The notes below the pieces were generated by a model. It saw only the letters and a list, made by a program, of their open reading frames with translations. It did no database searches and was not told where the DNA came from. A stretch of 12,214 nt of DNA from Clostridiaceae bacterium. GTDB taxonomy: Bacteria; Bacillota; Clostridia; Oscillospirales; Acutalibacteraceae. Each line of letters starts with the position of its first letter. Position 1 is the stretch's first letter. The stretch lies in NCBI GenBank assembly GCA_016292575.1, contig JAEDIH010000048.1:1-12214 (forward strand), read 5' to 3'. This document shows, one piece after another, positions 1-7,758 of this stretch. Both the position numbers and the translations under genes were made by a program.

Positions 1-968
1 AACTTTTCAACCGCTTCAACCGTGGGCATTGCCGCCGAGCAGCTGTGGGCGGAAATGAGCATTGAAGCGGAGGCTGTTCCAAACTCAAGCGCGTCGATAA
101 TGTCCCAGCCCTCAAGCAGGCAGCGGATAAATGCGGACGCATAGCCGTCGCCGCCGCCGAAGCCTTTCATCGCTTTGACCGGGAACGGCTTTATCGAATA
201 GCTCTTGCCGTCGTTGGTATAGGCGGTGGAACCGTCCTTGCCGTGCTTGATGATGACAATCTTGCAGCCGTGGGAGTGCCAGCGCTTTGCGCTCTCCTCA
301 TCGGTCTTGCAAACACCCATAATAGCCTCCGTAAGGTCATATTCCTCACGCGAGCCGAGAATAATGTCGCTGTTTTCGGCAACCATTGAATAGTAAACGG
401 AAATCTCGTCCTTGTTCTTCCATGTGTACGGACGGTAGTCGATATCAAAAATCACTACGGTGCCGTTCTTCTTTGCAAGCATCATAGCCTTGAGAACGGC
501 TTCCCTTGAGGGCGACTGCGAAAGCGCTGTTCCCGAAATCACAATGGCCTTTGCGCTTTTTATGTAGTCCTCGCTCACCTCGCCCGGCTCAAGCATAAGG
601 TCAGCAACGCCATCGCGGTACATAAGGATGCTGCTTTCAGTAGGGCTTTTGATCTCGGTGAAGGTCAGACCTATTTTTTCGCCGTTCTTTGCTCTTACAA
701 CGTTCGATGTGTCAATACCGTCGTTTTTAAAGTAATTGATAACATAGTCGCCGTGCTGATCATCGGAAACCTTGCCGATGAAGCCGACCTTTTTTCCGAG
801 TCTTGCAAGACCTACTGCAATGTTTGCCGGCGAACCGCCGACGTATTTGTTGAAGTTGCAGCTTTCCGAAAGCGGACGGTTCATATCCGTGGGATTGAAG
901 TCAATGGCAATTCTTCCGATCGGGATAACGTCCAAGGGACGGCTTTGGTCAAATTCGACGTATTTCAT
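1..968 (-). CDS. iolC: 5-dehydro-2-deoxygluconokinase IolC (PfkB family), 3' end beyond window
   Basis: This enzyme phosphorylates 2-deoxy-5-keto-D-gluconate at O6 in cytoplasmic myo-inositol catabolism. The frame runs from ATG at 968 to the left edge with no stop, giving 322 codons. B. subtilis IolC is about 325 residues, so only a few C-terminal residues should be missing. The translation matches remembered IolC from end to end: KYVGGSPANIAVG at 41-53 (substrate/lid glycines), ILMYRDGVADLMLEPGEVSEDYI around 114-136, DIDYRPYTW at 175-183, and AMPTVE near the end. The anion-hole/catalytic motif is GFGGGDGYASAF at 269-280, with D274 as the expected base; the usual form is GAGDS, so an Ala-to-Gly and a Ser-to-Gly change flank a retained Asp. 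A strong AGGAGA lies 8 bases before the ATG. It follows the aldolase gene by 14 bases, so the two are probably co-transcribed. No other iol gene is in view. Confidence 0.9.
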   Translation of the reverse strand, partial: MKYVEFDQSRPLDVIPIGRIAIDFNPTDMNRPLSESCNFNKYVGGSPANIAVGLARLGKKVGFIGKVSDDQHGDYVINYFKNDGIDTSNVVRAKNGEKIGLTFTEIKSPTESSILMYRDGVADLMLEPGEVSEDYIKSAKAIVISGTALSQSPSREAVLKAMMLAKKNGTVVIFDIDYRPYTWKNKDEISVYYSMVAENSDIILGSREEYDLTEAIMGVCKTDEESAKRWHSHGCKIVIIKHGKDGSTAYTNDGKSYSIKPFPVKAMKGFGGGDGYASAFIRCLLEGWDIIDALEFGTASASMLISAHSCSAAMPTVEAVEK

Positions 969-982
969 AAGTGCGTTCTCCT

Positions 983-1843
983 TTAAAATAAATTTATATC
1001 ATCGGATTTTTGTACCGAATAAAAAACTCCCATATGTCTTTTTGCGTTTTTGTATGCTCCATCGATCTCCGCCTGATGAAGATCATAATAGCCGTGAATC
1101 CTTCCGCCTTCATAGCTTTCGCGCACCGAACGTTCAACGCTGTCAAAGGTTGCGGTTGCAATGTTGATTTTTTTGATTCCGCTCTGATGGCAGCGGATAA
1201 AGTCCTTTTCGCTGATACCCGTTCCTCCGTGAAGCACAAGCGGAACAGAAACAAGCTCATGAACCTTTTCAAGGATATCAAAGCGAAGATGAGGCTCCTC
1301 CTTATAGTTTCCGTGGGCGTTGCCTATCGCTATTGCGAGCGCGTCAACCTTTGTTTCCGCGGCAAAGCGCTTTGCCTGCTCGGGTGAAGTGCAGTTGATT
1401 GCAATATCCTCGCTTCCGTCCTCGCTTCCCCCTACGCAGCCTATCTCCGCTTCAACAGCCGCGCCGTATTCCCGGGCAAGCAGGGCAACGTCCTTTGTGA
1501 CCGCAATGTTTTCCTCAACGGGCAGATGGGAGCCGTCAAACATTACGGAAGTGAAGCCGATATCGAGCGCCTGTTCAATACAGCAGAGCGTTTTTCCGTG
1601 GTCAAGGTGAACGGCAACGGGAACGTCCGCCGCCTCTGCCGCCGCAACCATAAGCGGTCCGATGAGCGCAAGGGGCGAATGATTCAGCCGCACCTCGGCA
1701 ATCTGAAGAATTATCGGCGAGCGCGTTTCCTCTGCCGCCTTTATCACGCCGAGAACCATTTCCATGTTTGCAACACTGAATGAGCCGACTGCGTAATTGC
1801 GCTTTTGTGCGTCGGAAAGCAGGTCTTTCATATTAACAAGCAT
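983..1843 (-). CDS. class II ketose-bisphosphate-type aldolase, candidate IolJ (DKGP aldolase)
   Basis: This is a 286-residue zinc aldolase of the FbaA/GatY/KbaY/IolJ family, full length for the family. Visible motifs are HLDHGKT at 79-85 (D81 expected proton donor, H82 zinc ligand), FDGSHLPVEENI at 102-113, EAEIGCVGGSED at 131-142, NAHGNY with H177 (zinc), LHGGTGI with H205 (zinc), and INIAT at 226-230 for phosphate/DHAP binding. Family members split fructose-1,6-bisphosphate, tagatose-1,6-bisphosphate or 2-deoxy-5-keto-gluconate 6-phosphate, and sequence alone does not decide the substrate. Being 14 bases upstream of iolC makes DKGP (giving DHAP and malonate semialdehyde) an attractive guess, but that is inference. 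It starts 2 bases after the stop of the upstream kinase with only a weak GTGAGA ribosome site, so translation is probably coupled. A second in-frame ATG four codons in has no better ribosome site. Confidence 0.88.
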   Translation of the reverse strand: MLVNMKDLLSDAQKRNYAVGSFSVANMEMVLGVIKAAEETRSPIILQIAEVRLNHSPLALIGPLMVAAAEAADVPVAVHLDHGKTLCCIEQALDIGFTSVMFDGSHLPVEENIAVTKDVALLAREYGAAVEAEIGCVGGSEDGSEDIAINCTSPEQAKRFAAETKVDALAIAIGNAHGNYKEEPHLRFDILEKVHELVSVPLVLHGGTGISEKDFIRCHQSGIKKINIATATFDSVERSVRESYEGGRIHGYYDLHQAEIDGAYKNAKRHMGVFYSVQKSDDINLF

Positions 1844-1845
1844 TT

Positions 1846-2925
1846 TTATCTCACTACCTTTGCGGTTTTTTTGTTTACAATGTTTTCAATGTCCTCCCTT
1901 GTTGCCATTGAGGTATCGCCCGGCGTTGTCATTGCAAACGCTGCGTGCGCAAGCGCAAAGGAAAGCGCGTCTTCCTCATTCTTTCCGGAAAGCAGGGAGA
2001 ACAAAAAACCCGAGGCAAAGCTGTCGCCGCTTCCGATGCGGTCAAGCACATCGAGCTTTTCATAGCAATCGGACAAGATGAGCTTTTTATCCTTGACGCA
2101 GACCGCGCGCAGACTGTTGCAGGACGCGCTGTGAACCGTCCTCACGGTTGTTGCAATAAGCTTTATGTTCGGAAACTTTTCAGTAACTTTGTTCATGAAG
2201 CGCAGATAGCGCTCATCGTCATGGACGTCAAGGTCAGAGCCTTTTTCGCCCTCAAAGCCGAGCACGTTGACAAAATCAAACTCATTGCCGAAAACGATGT
2301 CCGTATATTTGAGAATTTCTCCGATAGTTTTTTTGACCTCGTCCGCGTTTTCAAGACACGCCCAGAGCGACGGACGGTAGTTGAAATCGAACGAGACGAG
2401 CGTGCCGTACTCCCCGGCTTTCCTGACCGCTTCAAGTGCCGCCTTTGCCGTACTGCCGGAAAGGGCGCAGAAAATTCCTCCCGTATGGAAAACGCGCACG
2501 CCCCTTGAAAAAACGGCGTCCCAGTCAAAATCGCCCTCTTTTATCTGCGAAACGGCGGTGTGTCCCCTGTCCGAAGTGCTTTTTGCACCCCTGAGACCGA
2601 AGCCGCGCTCAACAAAGTTCAGTCCGTTGCGGCAGTCTTTGCCGATTTTGTCAAACGGCTTCCACTGAATCAGTGAGGTGTCAACGCCGCCCTGCATAAT
2701 GAGGTCTTCGATAAGAAGGCCTACATCATTCTTGCAAAGCGCAGTGGCAACGGCCGTTTTCATTCTGAAGCACTTTGAAAGCGCTCTTGCAACGTTATAT
2801 TCGCCGCCGCCCTCCCAGACGGTGAAGGAGCGCGCGTTTTTCACCCGCTCTTCGCCGGGATCAAAGCGCAGCATAACCTCGCCGAGAGACACAAGGTCAA
2901 AGGAAGTGTCCTTTTTAATGTTCAT
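1846..2925 (-). CDS. PfkB-family sugar kinase, probable 2-keto-3-deoxygluconate kinase
   Basis: This is a 359-residue cytoplasmic kinase of the ribokinase/PfkB fold. The N-terminal signature is WEGGGEYNVARAL at 37-49, DFNYRPSLW lies at 180-188, and the C-terminal catalytic motif is DRIGSGDSFASGF at 295-307, with D301 as catalytic base and the GSG as anion hole. It ends in the TTPGDTSMAT stretch at 333-342 seen in related kinases. It is longer than typical KDG kinases (about 310-340 residues) and resembles the branch with RNGLNFVERGFG at 99-110, usually annotated only as sugar kinase or KDG kinase. KDG is favoured because uxuA, which makes KDG, lies in the same gene string; the assignment stays inferential. 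The start has AAGGTG 5 bases upstream, and that site overlaps the stop codon of the permease gene (9-base gap). Confidence 0.85.
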   Translation of the reverse strand: MNIKKDTSFDLVSLGEVMLRFDPGEERVKNARSFTVWEGGGEYNVARALSKCFRMKTAVATALCKNDVGLLIEDLIMQGGVDTSLIQWKPFDKIGKDCRNGLNFVERGFGLRGAKSTSDRGHTAVSQIKEGDFDWDAVFSRGVRVFHTGGIFCALSGSTAKAALEAVRKAGEYGTLVSFDFNYRPSLWACLENADEVKKTIGEILKYTDIVFGNEFDFVNVLGFEGEKGSDLDVHDDERYLRFMNKVTEKFPNIKLIATTVRTVHSASCNSLRAVCVKDKKLILSDCYEKLDVLDRIGSGDSFASGFLFSLLSGKNEEDALSFALAHAAFAMTTPGDTSMATREDIENIVNKKTAKVVR

Positions 2926-2934
2926 AAAATCACC

Positions 2935-5900
2935 TTATTCAATTGATTTAAGCGCTTCAACAATATCAACACGCTCAAGGTTGCGCCTGAGCACAATATT
3001 CACGCAGAGTGAAAAGACCATTGAAAGCACTGCCGAATAAAGGAAGCTCAAAAAGCCGGCGTTCCTTGCAAACATGAGGATATCAACCTCGCCGACGGCG
3101 ATTATCATGCGGTGCAGCGCAACTCCGAGGAGCAGACCGAGCGCCGTTCCGAAAATGCTGAGCATCAGGTTTTCCCTGAAGATATACGCGGTTACCTCGC
3201 GCTTTCTGAAGCCGAGGACTTTGATTGTTGCAATCTCCTTGATGCGCTCGTTGATATTGATGGAGGAAAGGTTATACAGAACGATGAATGAAAGCAGCCC
3301 GGCCGAAATGACGAGGATAATGACAACGTAGCCGAGAGAATCAAGAATATGCTCAAAGCTTCGCTGAATCTCCTCGGAATAAGAAACGCCCGTAATGTCG
3401 TATTCGCTCATGAGTTCCTTTGAAAGCTGCTCCTTTTGCGTTCCGGAAAGGGGCGATTTGAAGTTTGCCATAATGTAGTTATAACAGGGATTGGCGCCGA
3501 AGAGAGCCGTATAAACTTCCTTTGTCATAAAAACATAGTGGAATATATAGTTTTCCGCAACGGCGGCAACCGGCACCCGGACAACGTATGAATCGGAGAT
3601 GAAAACATTGATACTGTCTCCGATGGAAAGACCGAGCGACTTTGCAAGCTTTTTTGTGATTACCGCGCCGTTCTGCGGCAGGGAGAGAGCCTTGCCCGTG
3701 TCGGCGTCCCTGAGTCTGAGATAGTTCGGTAACATATCGGCGTTCTCGGGAACCATGACGTAGGTTTCAAGGCGCTTGCCGGAGTTTGTGCTGCCGGTAT
3801 TCGTGGCTTTCATATAATTGAGGGTTGAAACGGCAACCTCCGACCGCGCGGAAACGGTGTTCAATGCATCGGGTACCGCAACATTAGTGTCATATGAGCC
3901 ATTCAGAATCACCTGCATATCATAGGAAACTATGCTGTCGTTGTCAGTAAACTGCTTTGAAAGCATGGTATTGATTGAGTTCTGCAAACCGAAAGCGGAA
4001 ACCATGAGCGCCGTGCAGCCCATTACGCCGAAAACTGCCATGATAAAGCGCTTTTTGTTCCTGAAAACGTTGCGGAACGTAACCTTTGTGGTGAAGCTGA
4101 GCCTTTTCCAGAGAGCCGGGAGTTTTTCAAGTAAAATTCTTTTTCCGCCTTTGGGCGCTTTCGGTCTCATAAGAGTGGACGCACTTGTTTGAAGGCTTCT
4201 GTAGCAGGCAAGATAGGACGAAAGGACGGTTGCGCCTATCGAAATTATCATTGCCGGCACCGCATAGCCGAAGCGGTACTTTATCTCGACCGCAGGGAGC
4301 GCAAAAAGGATTGAGTACGCCTTTGAAATGGCATACGGGAAAACGGCAAAGCCGAGCATTGTTCCGGCAAAGGAGCCGACTGCACTTGCGGCAAGGGAAT
4401 AGATAAGGTACTTTCCGACAATCTCGCCGCTGTGGAAGCCGAGCGCCTTGAGCGTTCCGAGCTGGGTGCGGTCGTCCTCAACCATACGGGTCATTGTGTT
4501 AAGGCAGACCAGAGCGGCAACAAGGAAGAATATCCACGGAAAAACCTTTGAAAGCGCTGCGGTACGCGCGGCAGTCTGCTCAAGCTCCTCAAAGCCGAGA
4601 AGTGCGTCATCGCGGTTCTGAACATACCACTTTCCGCTGTCAAGGTTCAAAAGGAAGCTTTTTGCCTCGTCAAGCTGAGCCTTGGCCGATTCAAGCTTTT
4701 TATTGATTTCCTCCTTTTGCGCCGCAAAATCGGCCTCAACGGTCTTGGCCTTTTCCTTTGCAAGCTGGAGGTTGGTTTCAAAATTAGTAATCTGATTTTT
4801 TGAATCGGAAAGCTGATTGAGCGTTTCAAGCTCGCCGAACTGAATGTCATAGTTTGCGCTTGTAAGCTCCTTTTCCGCTTCCTTCAGCTCAGATTCGGCA
4901 ACGGTGAGCTGCGCTTCAACCTCCTTGAGCTTTTCAACAAGCTGCTTTGCCTTTTCAAGCTCCGCCTTTTTTGCCGCAAGCTGAGTTTTAGCGTCGCTCA
5001 GCTCCTTTTTGGAGGCGGCAAGCTTTGCTTCAAGCTCCTGAAGCTGCGGCTCCATATATGCCGCCATCTCCTCTGCGGTACCGACGGCGGTCAGGCTGTT
5101 GATTGTGCTCATGATTTTATCAACTTCCACGCCGACAAGACCGGACTGCTTGAAGCGCTCAATCATTGCGTCAACTCCGTTGTCCTGCTGAGCGTTGAAC
5201 TGATTCATTGCCGAACGCGTTGTTGCAACAAGATTTTCAAGATAGGAAACCGATGTCAGCAGGCTGTTCACTTGCGTGTTTGCAACATTATACTGCGACT
5301 GGGCGTTTTTATAGTCGGTCTCGGCGTTTGCATATTTATCGACAACAGCCTTGACCTCGTTATACTTATCGCGCTTTTCCTCCCACTTCTGATACTGGGT
5401 TGAATGCTGGAGCTTGCTCTGGTCAATTCTTTCGGAAGCCTCGGTAGCCTTTTTGTTATATTCCTCTTTATACTGCGCAAGCTTTTTATCGCCGTTTTGG
5501 GCAAGGTCAAGAATTTCCTTAACCTTGGCTTCGCCCTCGGAAAGCTTGGTTTCCGCCTCGGCTTTTGCTTCGGCATATTTTTTCTCCTGCTCGTTAACCT
5601 CTGCCGAATACTTTTCCTTTATCGCACCGACTCTGATGTCAATCCTCTCCTGTGCAATGGAGGTGAGGTATGAAACAAACGGAGCAACAAAGCTTTTATA
5701 CTCGCTTGAAAACGGGTCGTAATTATCGGAGCCTGCAAGCTTGATTGAAAAGCTGTTGAAATAATCAGACGTGAAGTTTTCTGAAGAGATATATATAAAC
5801 GTTCCGAGCTTTCCTGCCCCTATGTTCGTATAGCCGCGCTCATATGAGATATAGCGCGGAGAACGGATAATGCCCGTTATTGTGAACTGAGTGTTCTGAA

Positions 5901-6450
5901 GAGACGCGGAGGCATCCGCACCCTCGCCCTCAACGGAAATTACATTGCCGATTTCAAAGCCGTCCGGCGTTGAAAGCACGCTGCGGTCAACAACGCACTG
6001 GTCGGGCTCCGTGGGCCATGTTCCCTCAATAAGCTGGGGTCTGTTGAGAAATGACGGGTCGTTCTGACCCTGCGAAAAGGCGGCAACCTTGTCAAGATCA
6101 AGCGCAAGTGCGCGGACGGTAAGCTGCGAGCCGTCGATATCAACAGCATTCTGCCCGTTAATTTTGAGGATACCGTCAAAAAACTTTTCGCCCACAACCG
6201 ACTCAACGCCGCTGATTGTTGAAAGCGTTGCAAGGTCATCGTTTGAAAGTCCGACCGTTGAGGTCAGGTTAATATCCATTGCATTGGTATCGCGAAGATA
6301 CTGCCCGGCGGTATCAAGCATATCGGGAGCCGTTGCGTTCATTCCGGCAAAAAAGCTGATGCCGAGCGCAACAATTGCAACGATTGAAAAAAACCTTGAG
6401 CGCGTGCGCTCTATTGTGCGCAAGGTATCTTTTAACAAAGCTTTAGTCAT
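2935..6450 (-). CDS. large FtsX/MacB-type ABC transporter permease with extracytoplasmic coiled coil
   Basis: This is a 1171-residue permease partner of the ATPase encoded just upstream. Counting from M1 at 6450, a membrane segment lies at about 20-37, followed by a globular extracytoplasmic region to about 270. A long Glu/Lys/Ala-rich coiled coil runs from about 276 to 600 with a break near 400-450. The first FtsX-type unit has membrane segments near 635-652, 680-702 and 728-749. After a charged linker comes another helix at about 800-820, a second extracytoplasmic MacB-like domain, and the C-terminal FtsX unit with helices near 1040-1060, 1092-1117 and 1132-1155. Cytoplasmic coupling motifs IATIKVLGFRKREV and LGTLKALGF are present. 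This two-unit topology is typical of Gram-positive lipid, peptide or wall-related exporters of the LolCDE/MacB/FtsX superfamily; the substrate is unknown. ATG 6450 is preferred over ATG 6459 because the GAGGTG ribosome site sits 10 bases from the former and only 1 from the latter. Confidence 0.9.
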   Translation of the reverse strand: MTKALLKDTLRTIERTRSRFFSIVAIVALGISFFAGMNATAPDMLDTAGQYLRDTNAMDINLTSTVGLSNDDLATLSTISGVESVVGEKFFDGILKINGQNAVDIDGSQLTVRALALDLDKVAAFSQGQNDPSFLNRPQLIEGTWPTEPDQCVVDRSVLSTPDGFEIGNVISVEGEGADASASLQNTQFTITGIIRSPRYISYERGYTNIGAGKLGTFIYISSENFTSDYFNSFSIKLAGSDNYDPFSSEYKSFVAPFVSYLTSIAQERIDIRVGAIKEKYSAEVNEQEKKYAEAKAEAETKLSEGEAKVKEILDLAQNGDKKLAQYKEEYNKKATEASERIDQSKLQHSTQYQKWEEKRDKYNEVKAVVDKYANAETDYKNAQSQYNVANTQVNSLLTSVSYLENLVATTRSAMNQFNAQQDNGVDAMIERFKQSGLVGVEVDKIMSTINSLTAVGTAEEMAAYMEPQLQELEAKLAASKKELSDAKTQLAAKKAELEKAKQLVEKLKEVEAQLTVAESELKEAEKELTSANYDIQFGELETLNQLSDSKNQITNFETNLQLAKEKAKTVEADFAAQKEEINKKLESAKAQLDEAKSFLLNLDSGKWYVQNRDDALLGFEELEQTAARTAALSKVFPWIFFLVAALVCLNTMTRMVEDDRTQLGTLKALGFHSGEIVGKYLIYSLAASAVGSFAGTMLGFAVFPYAISKAYSILFALPAVEIKYRFGYAVPAMIISIGATVLSSYLACYRSLQTSASTLMRPKAPKGGKRILLEKLPALWKRLSFTTKVTFRNVFRNKKRFIMAVFGVMGCTALMVSAFGLQNSINTMLSKQFTDNDSIVSYDMQVILNGSYDTNVAVPDALNTVSARSEVAVSTLNYMKATNTGSTNSGKRLETYVMVPENADMLPNYLRLRDADTGKALSLPQNGAVITKKLAKSLGLSIGDSINVFISDSYVVRVPVAAVAENYIFHYVFMTKEVYTALFGANPCYNYIMANFKSPLSGTQKEQLSKELMSEYDITGVSYSEEIQRSFEHILDSLGYVVIILVISAGLLSFIVLYNLSSININERIKEIATIKVLGFRKREVTAYIFRENLMLSIFGTALGLLLGVALHRMIIAVGEVDILMFARNAGFLSFLYSAVLSMVFSLCVNIVLRRNLERVDIVEALKSIE

Positions 6451-6460
6451 TTTAAACATT

Positions 6461-6466
6461 CACCTC
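6461..6466 (-). promoter_or_regulatory. ribosome binding site deciding the permease start
   Basis: GAGGTG on the minus strand lies in the 23-base gap after the ATPase stop. It is 10 bases from the ATG at 6450 but only 1 base from the in-frame ATG at 6459, so initiation at 6450 is favoured. Confidence 0.6.
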
Positions 6467-6473
6467 AAAAGCA

Positions 6474-7175
6474 TCACCATTCAAGCAGATCAACGGGAAC
6501 CGGTCTGTCGTTGACAGCAATCTGAATCACACGTCCGCTGCGCATGGTGATTATCCTGTCCGCCATGTCCGCAAGCGCCGAGTTATGGGTGATGACAACA
6601 ACCGTTGTTCCCGTTTCCCGGCAGGTGCGGTGAAGAAGCTTCAGGATCTGCTTGCCGGTTTTGTAATCAAGAGCGCCGGTGGGCTCGTCGCAAAGCAAAA
6701 GCTTTGGGTTCTTTGCAAGGGCGCGGGCGATTGAAACGCGCTGCTGCTCGCCGCCGGAAAGCTGCGACGGGAAGTTATCCATTCTTTCCCCGAGGCCGAC
6801 TTTTTTGAGCAGGGTCTCCGGCGAAAGCGGCTTTTTTGCAATCTGCGAGGCAAGCTCCACGTTTTCGAGCGCGGTCAGGTTTGGAACGAGGTTATAGAAC
6901 TGGAAAACAAAGCCGACCTCAAAGCGGCGGTAGTCAATGAGCTGCTCCGGTGTGAGCTTGGTGATGGGCTTTCCGGCAACGCGGATTTTTCCGTCGTCAA
7001 CGGTATCCATTCCGCCCAGAAGATTAAGCACGGTGGACTTTCCGGCGCCGCTTGCGCCGACAATAAGGCAGAATTCGCCCTTTTCAATCGCAAAATTCAC
7101 GCCGTCGGCGGCGGGAATAATTATCTCGCCTGTCTGATATCTTTTGTAAACGGATTCAAATTCAATGAAGCTCAT
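6474..7175 (-). CDS. ABC transporter ATP-binding protein, LolD/MacB/FtsE type
   Basis: This is a 233-residue cytoplasmic ATPase that would power the FtsX-type permease encoded immediately downstream. All nucleotide-binding motifs are intact: Walker A GASGAGKST at about 40-48, Q-loop VFQFYNLVPN, ABC signature LSGGEQQR, Walker B LLLCDEPTGALD and H-loop VVITHN. The FQFYNLVPNLTALENVELA stretch is the hallmark of the LolD/MacB subfamily. The C-terminal tail (VNDRPVPVDLLEW) resembles tails I recall from Firmicutes ATPases paired with large coiled-coil permeases; that recollection needs a search. The start codon overlaps the tdk stop (ATGA, 4 bases), and GGGAG lies 7 bases upstream, so translation is coupled to tdk. 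The transport direction is probably export or membrane extraction by family; the cargo is not indicated. Confidence 0.93.
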   Translation of the reverse strand: MSFIEFESVYKRYQTGEIIIPAADGVNFAIEKGEFCLIVGASGAGKSTVLNLLGGMDTVDDGKIRVAGKPITKLTPEQLIDYRRFEVGFVFQFYNLVPNLTALENVELASQIAKKPLSPETLLKKVGLGERMDNFPSQLSGGEQQRVSIARALAKNPKLLLCDEPTGALDYKTGKQILKLLHRTCRETGTTVVVITHNSALADMADRIITMRSGRVIQIAVNDRPVPVDLLEW

Positions 7176-7732
7176 TTTTTATCTCCCAAATTTCCCTCGC
7201 GCCAATGCTTGCGGCAAAGGCTCGTATATTTTTCGTTCGCCCCGAGGACGACCTGCTTTCCGTGTTTAATAATTCCGTTTTCGTCAAATCTTGCGTTAAA
7301 GGTGGCTTTTTTGCCGCACCAGCAGATGGTCTTGACCTCCTCAATGGTGTCCGCCCACGCAAGCAGCCAGTGACTGCCGGGAAAAAGATCGCCCTTGAAG
7401 TCCGCACGCAGTCCGTAGCAGATTACGGGAACGTCCAAATCGTCCACAACGTGAACGAGGAACTCGCACTCCTCCTTGGAGAGGAACTGCGCCTCGTCAA
7501 CGATAAGGCAATCAACCTTTTTGATGTCCTCCTCGCGCAGCTCGTTGAAAAGCACACACTCGCTTTCAAGTCCGCAGCGCGAATAAATTCTGTGTTCGCC
7601 GTTTCTTGTGTCAATAGCCGGCTTTGTGATGATTACCGACTGCCCCTGCTCTTCATAATTATACTTGACCATGAGCGCGTTTGCGGTCTTGCTTGAATTC
7701 ATTGCGCCGTAACGGAAATACAGCTTTGCCAT
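7172..7732 (-). CDS. tdk: thymidine kinase (type II, E. coli-like)
   Basis: This enzyme phosphorylates thymidine with ATP for pyrimidine salvage in the cytoplasm. The 186-residue product aligns in memory with E. coli Tdk: MAKLYFRYGAMNSSKT at 1-16, DEAQF at 79-83 with E80 as the expected catalytic acid, DDLDVPVICYGLRADFKGDLFPGS at 97-120, the lasso/substrate segment near 160-170, and the zinc site ICWCG (C137, C139) with LCRKH (C173, H176). The P-loop reads MNSSKT where E. coli has MNAGKS, so a Gly is replaced by Ser. I chose ATG 7732 because it matches the family N-terminus; the frame extends 19 codons upstream into the uxuA end without conservation. GGGAG and GGAG lie 10 and 4 bases upstream. 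It follows uxuA by 26 bases and overlaps the ABC ATPase start by 4 bases. Its place between sugar-acid and transporter genes is functionally unexplained. Confidence 0.94.
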   Translation of the reverse strand: MAKLYFRYGAMNSSKTANALMVKYNYEEQGQSVIITKPAIDTRNGEHRIYSRCGLESECVLFNELREEDIKKVDCLIVDEAQFLSKEECEFLVHVVDDLDVPVICYGLRADFKGDLFPGSHWLLAWADTIEEVKTICWCGKKATFNARFDENGIIKHGKQVVLGANEKYTSLCRKHWREGNLGDKK

Positions 7733-7758
7733 TCTTCTCCAACTCCCGCTGTGAAAAT

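Noticed and set aside
4620..5620. Open frames on both strands across the coiled-coil part of the permease gene.
   Set aside because: They are shadows caused by the biased Lys/Glu/Ala codon content; none has a ribosome site or recognisable product.
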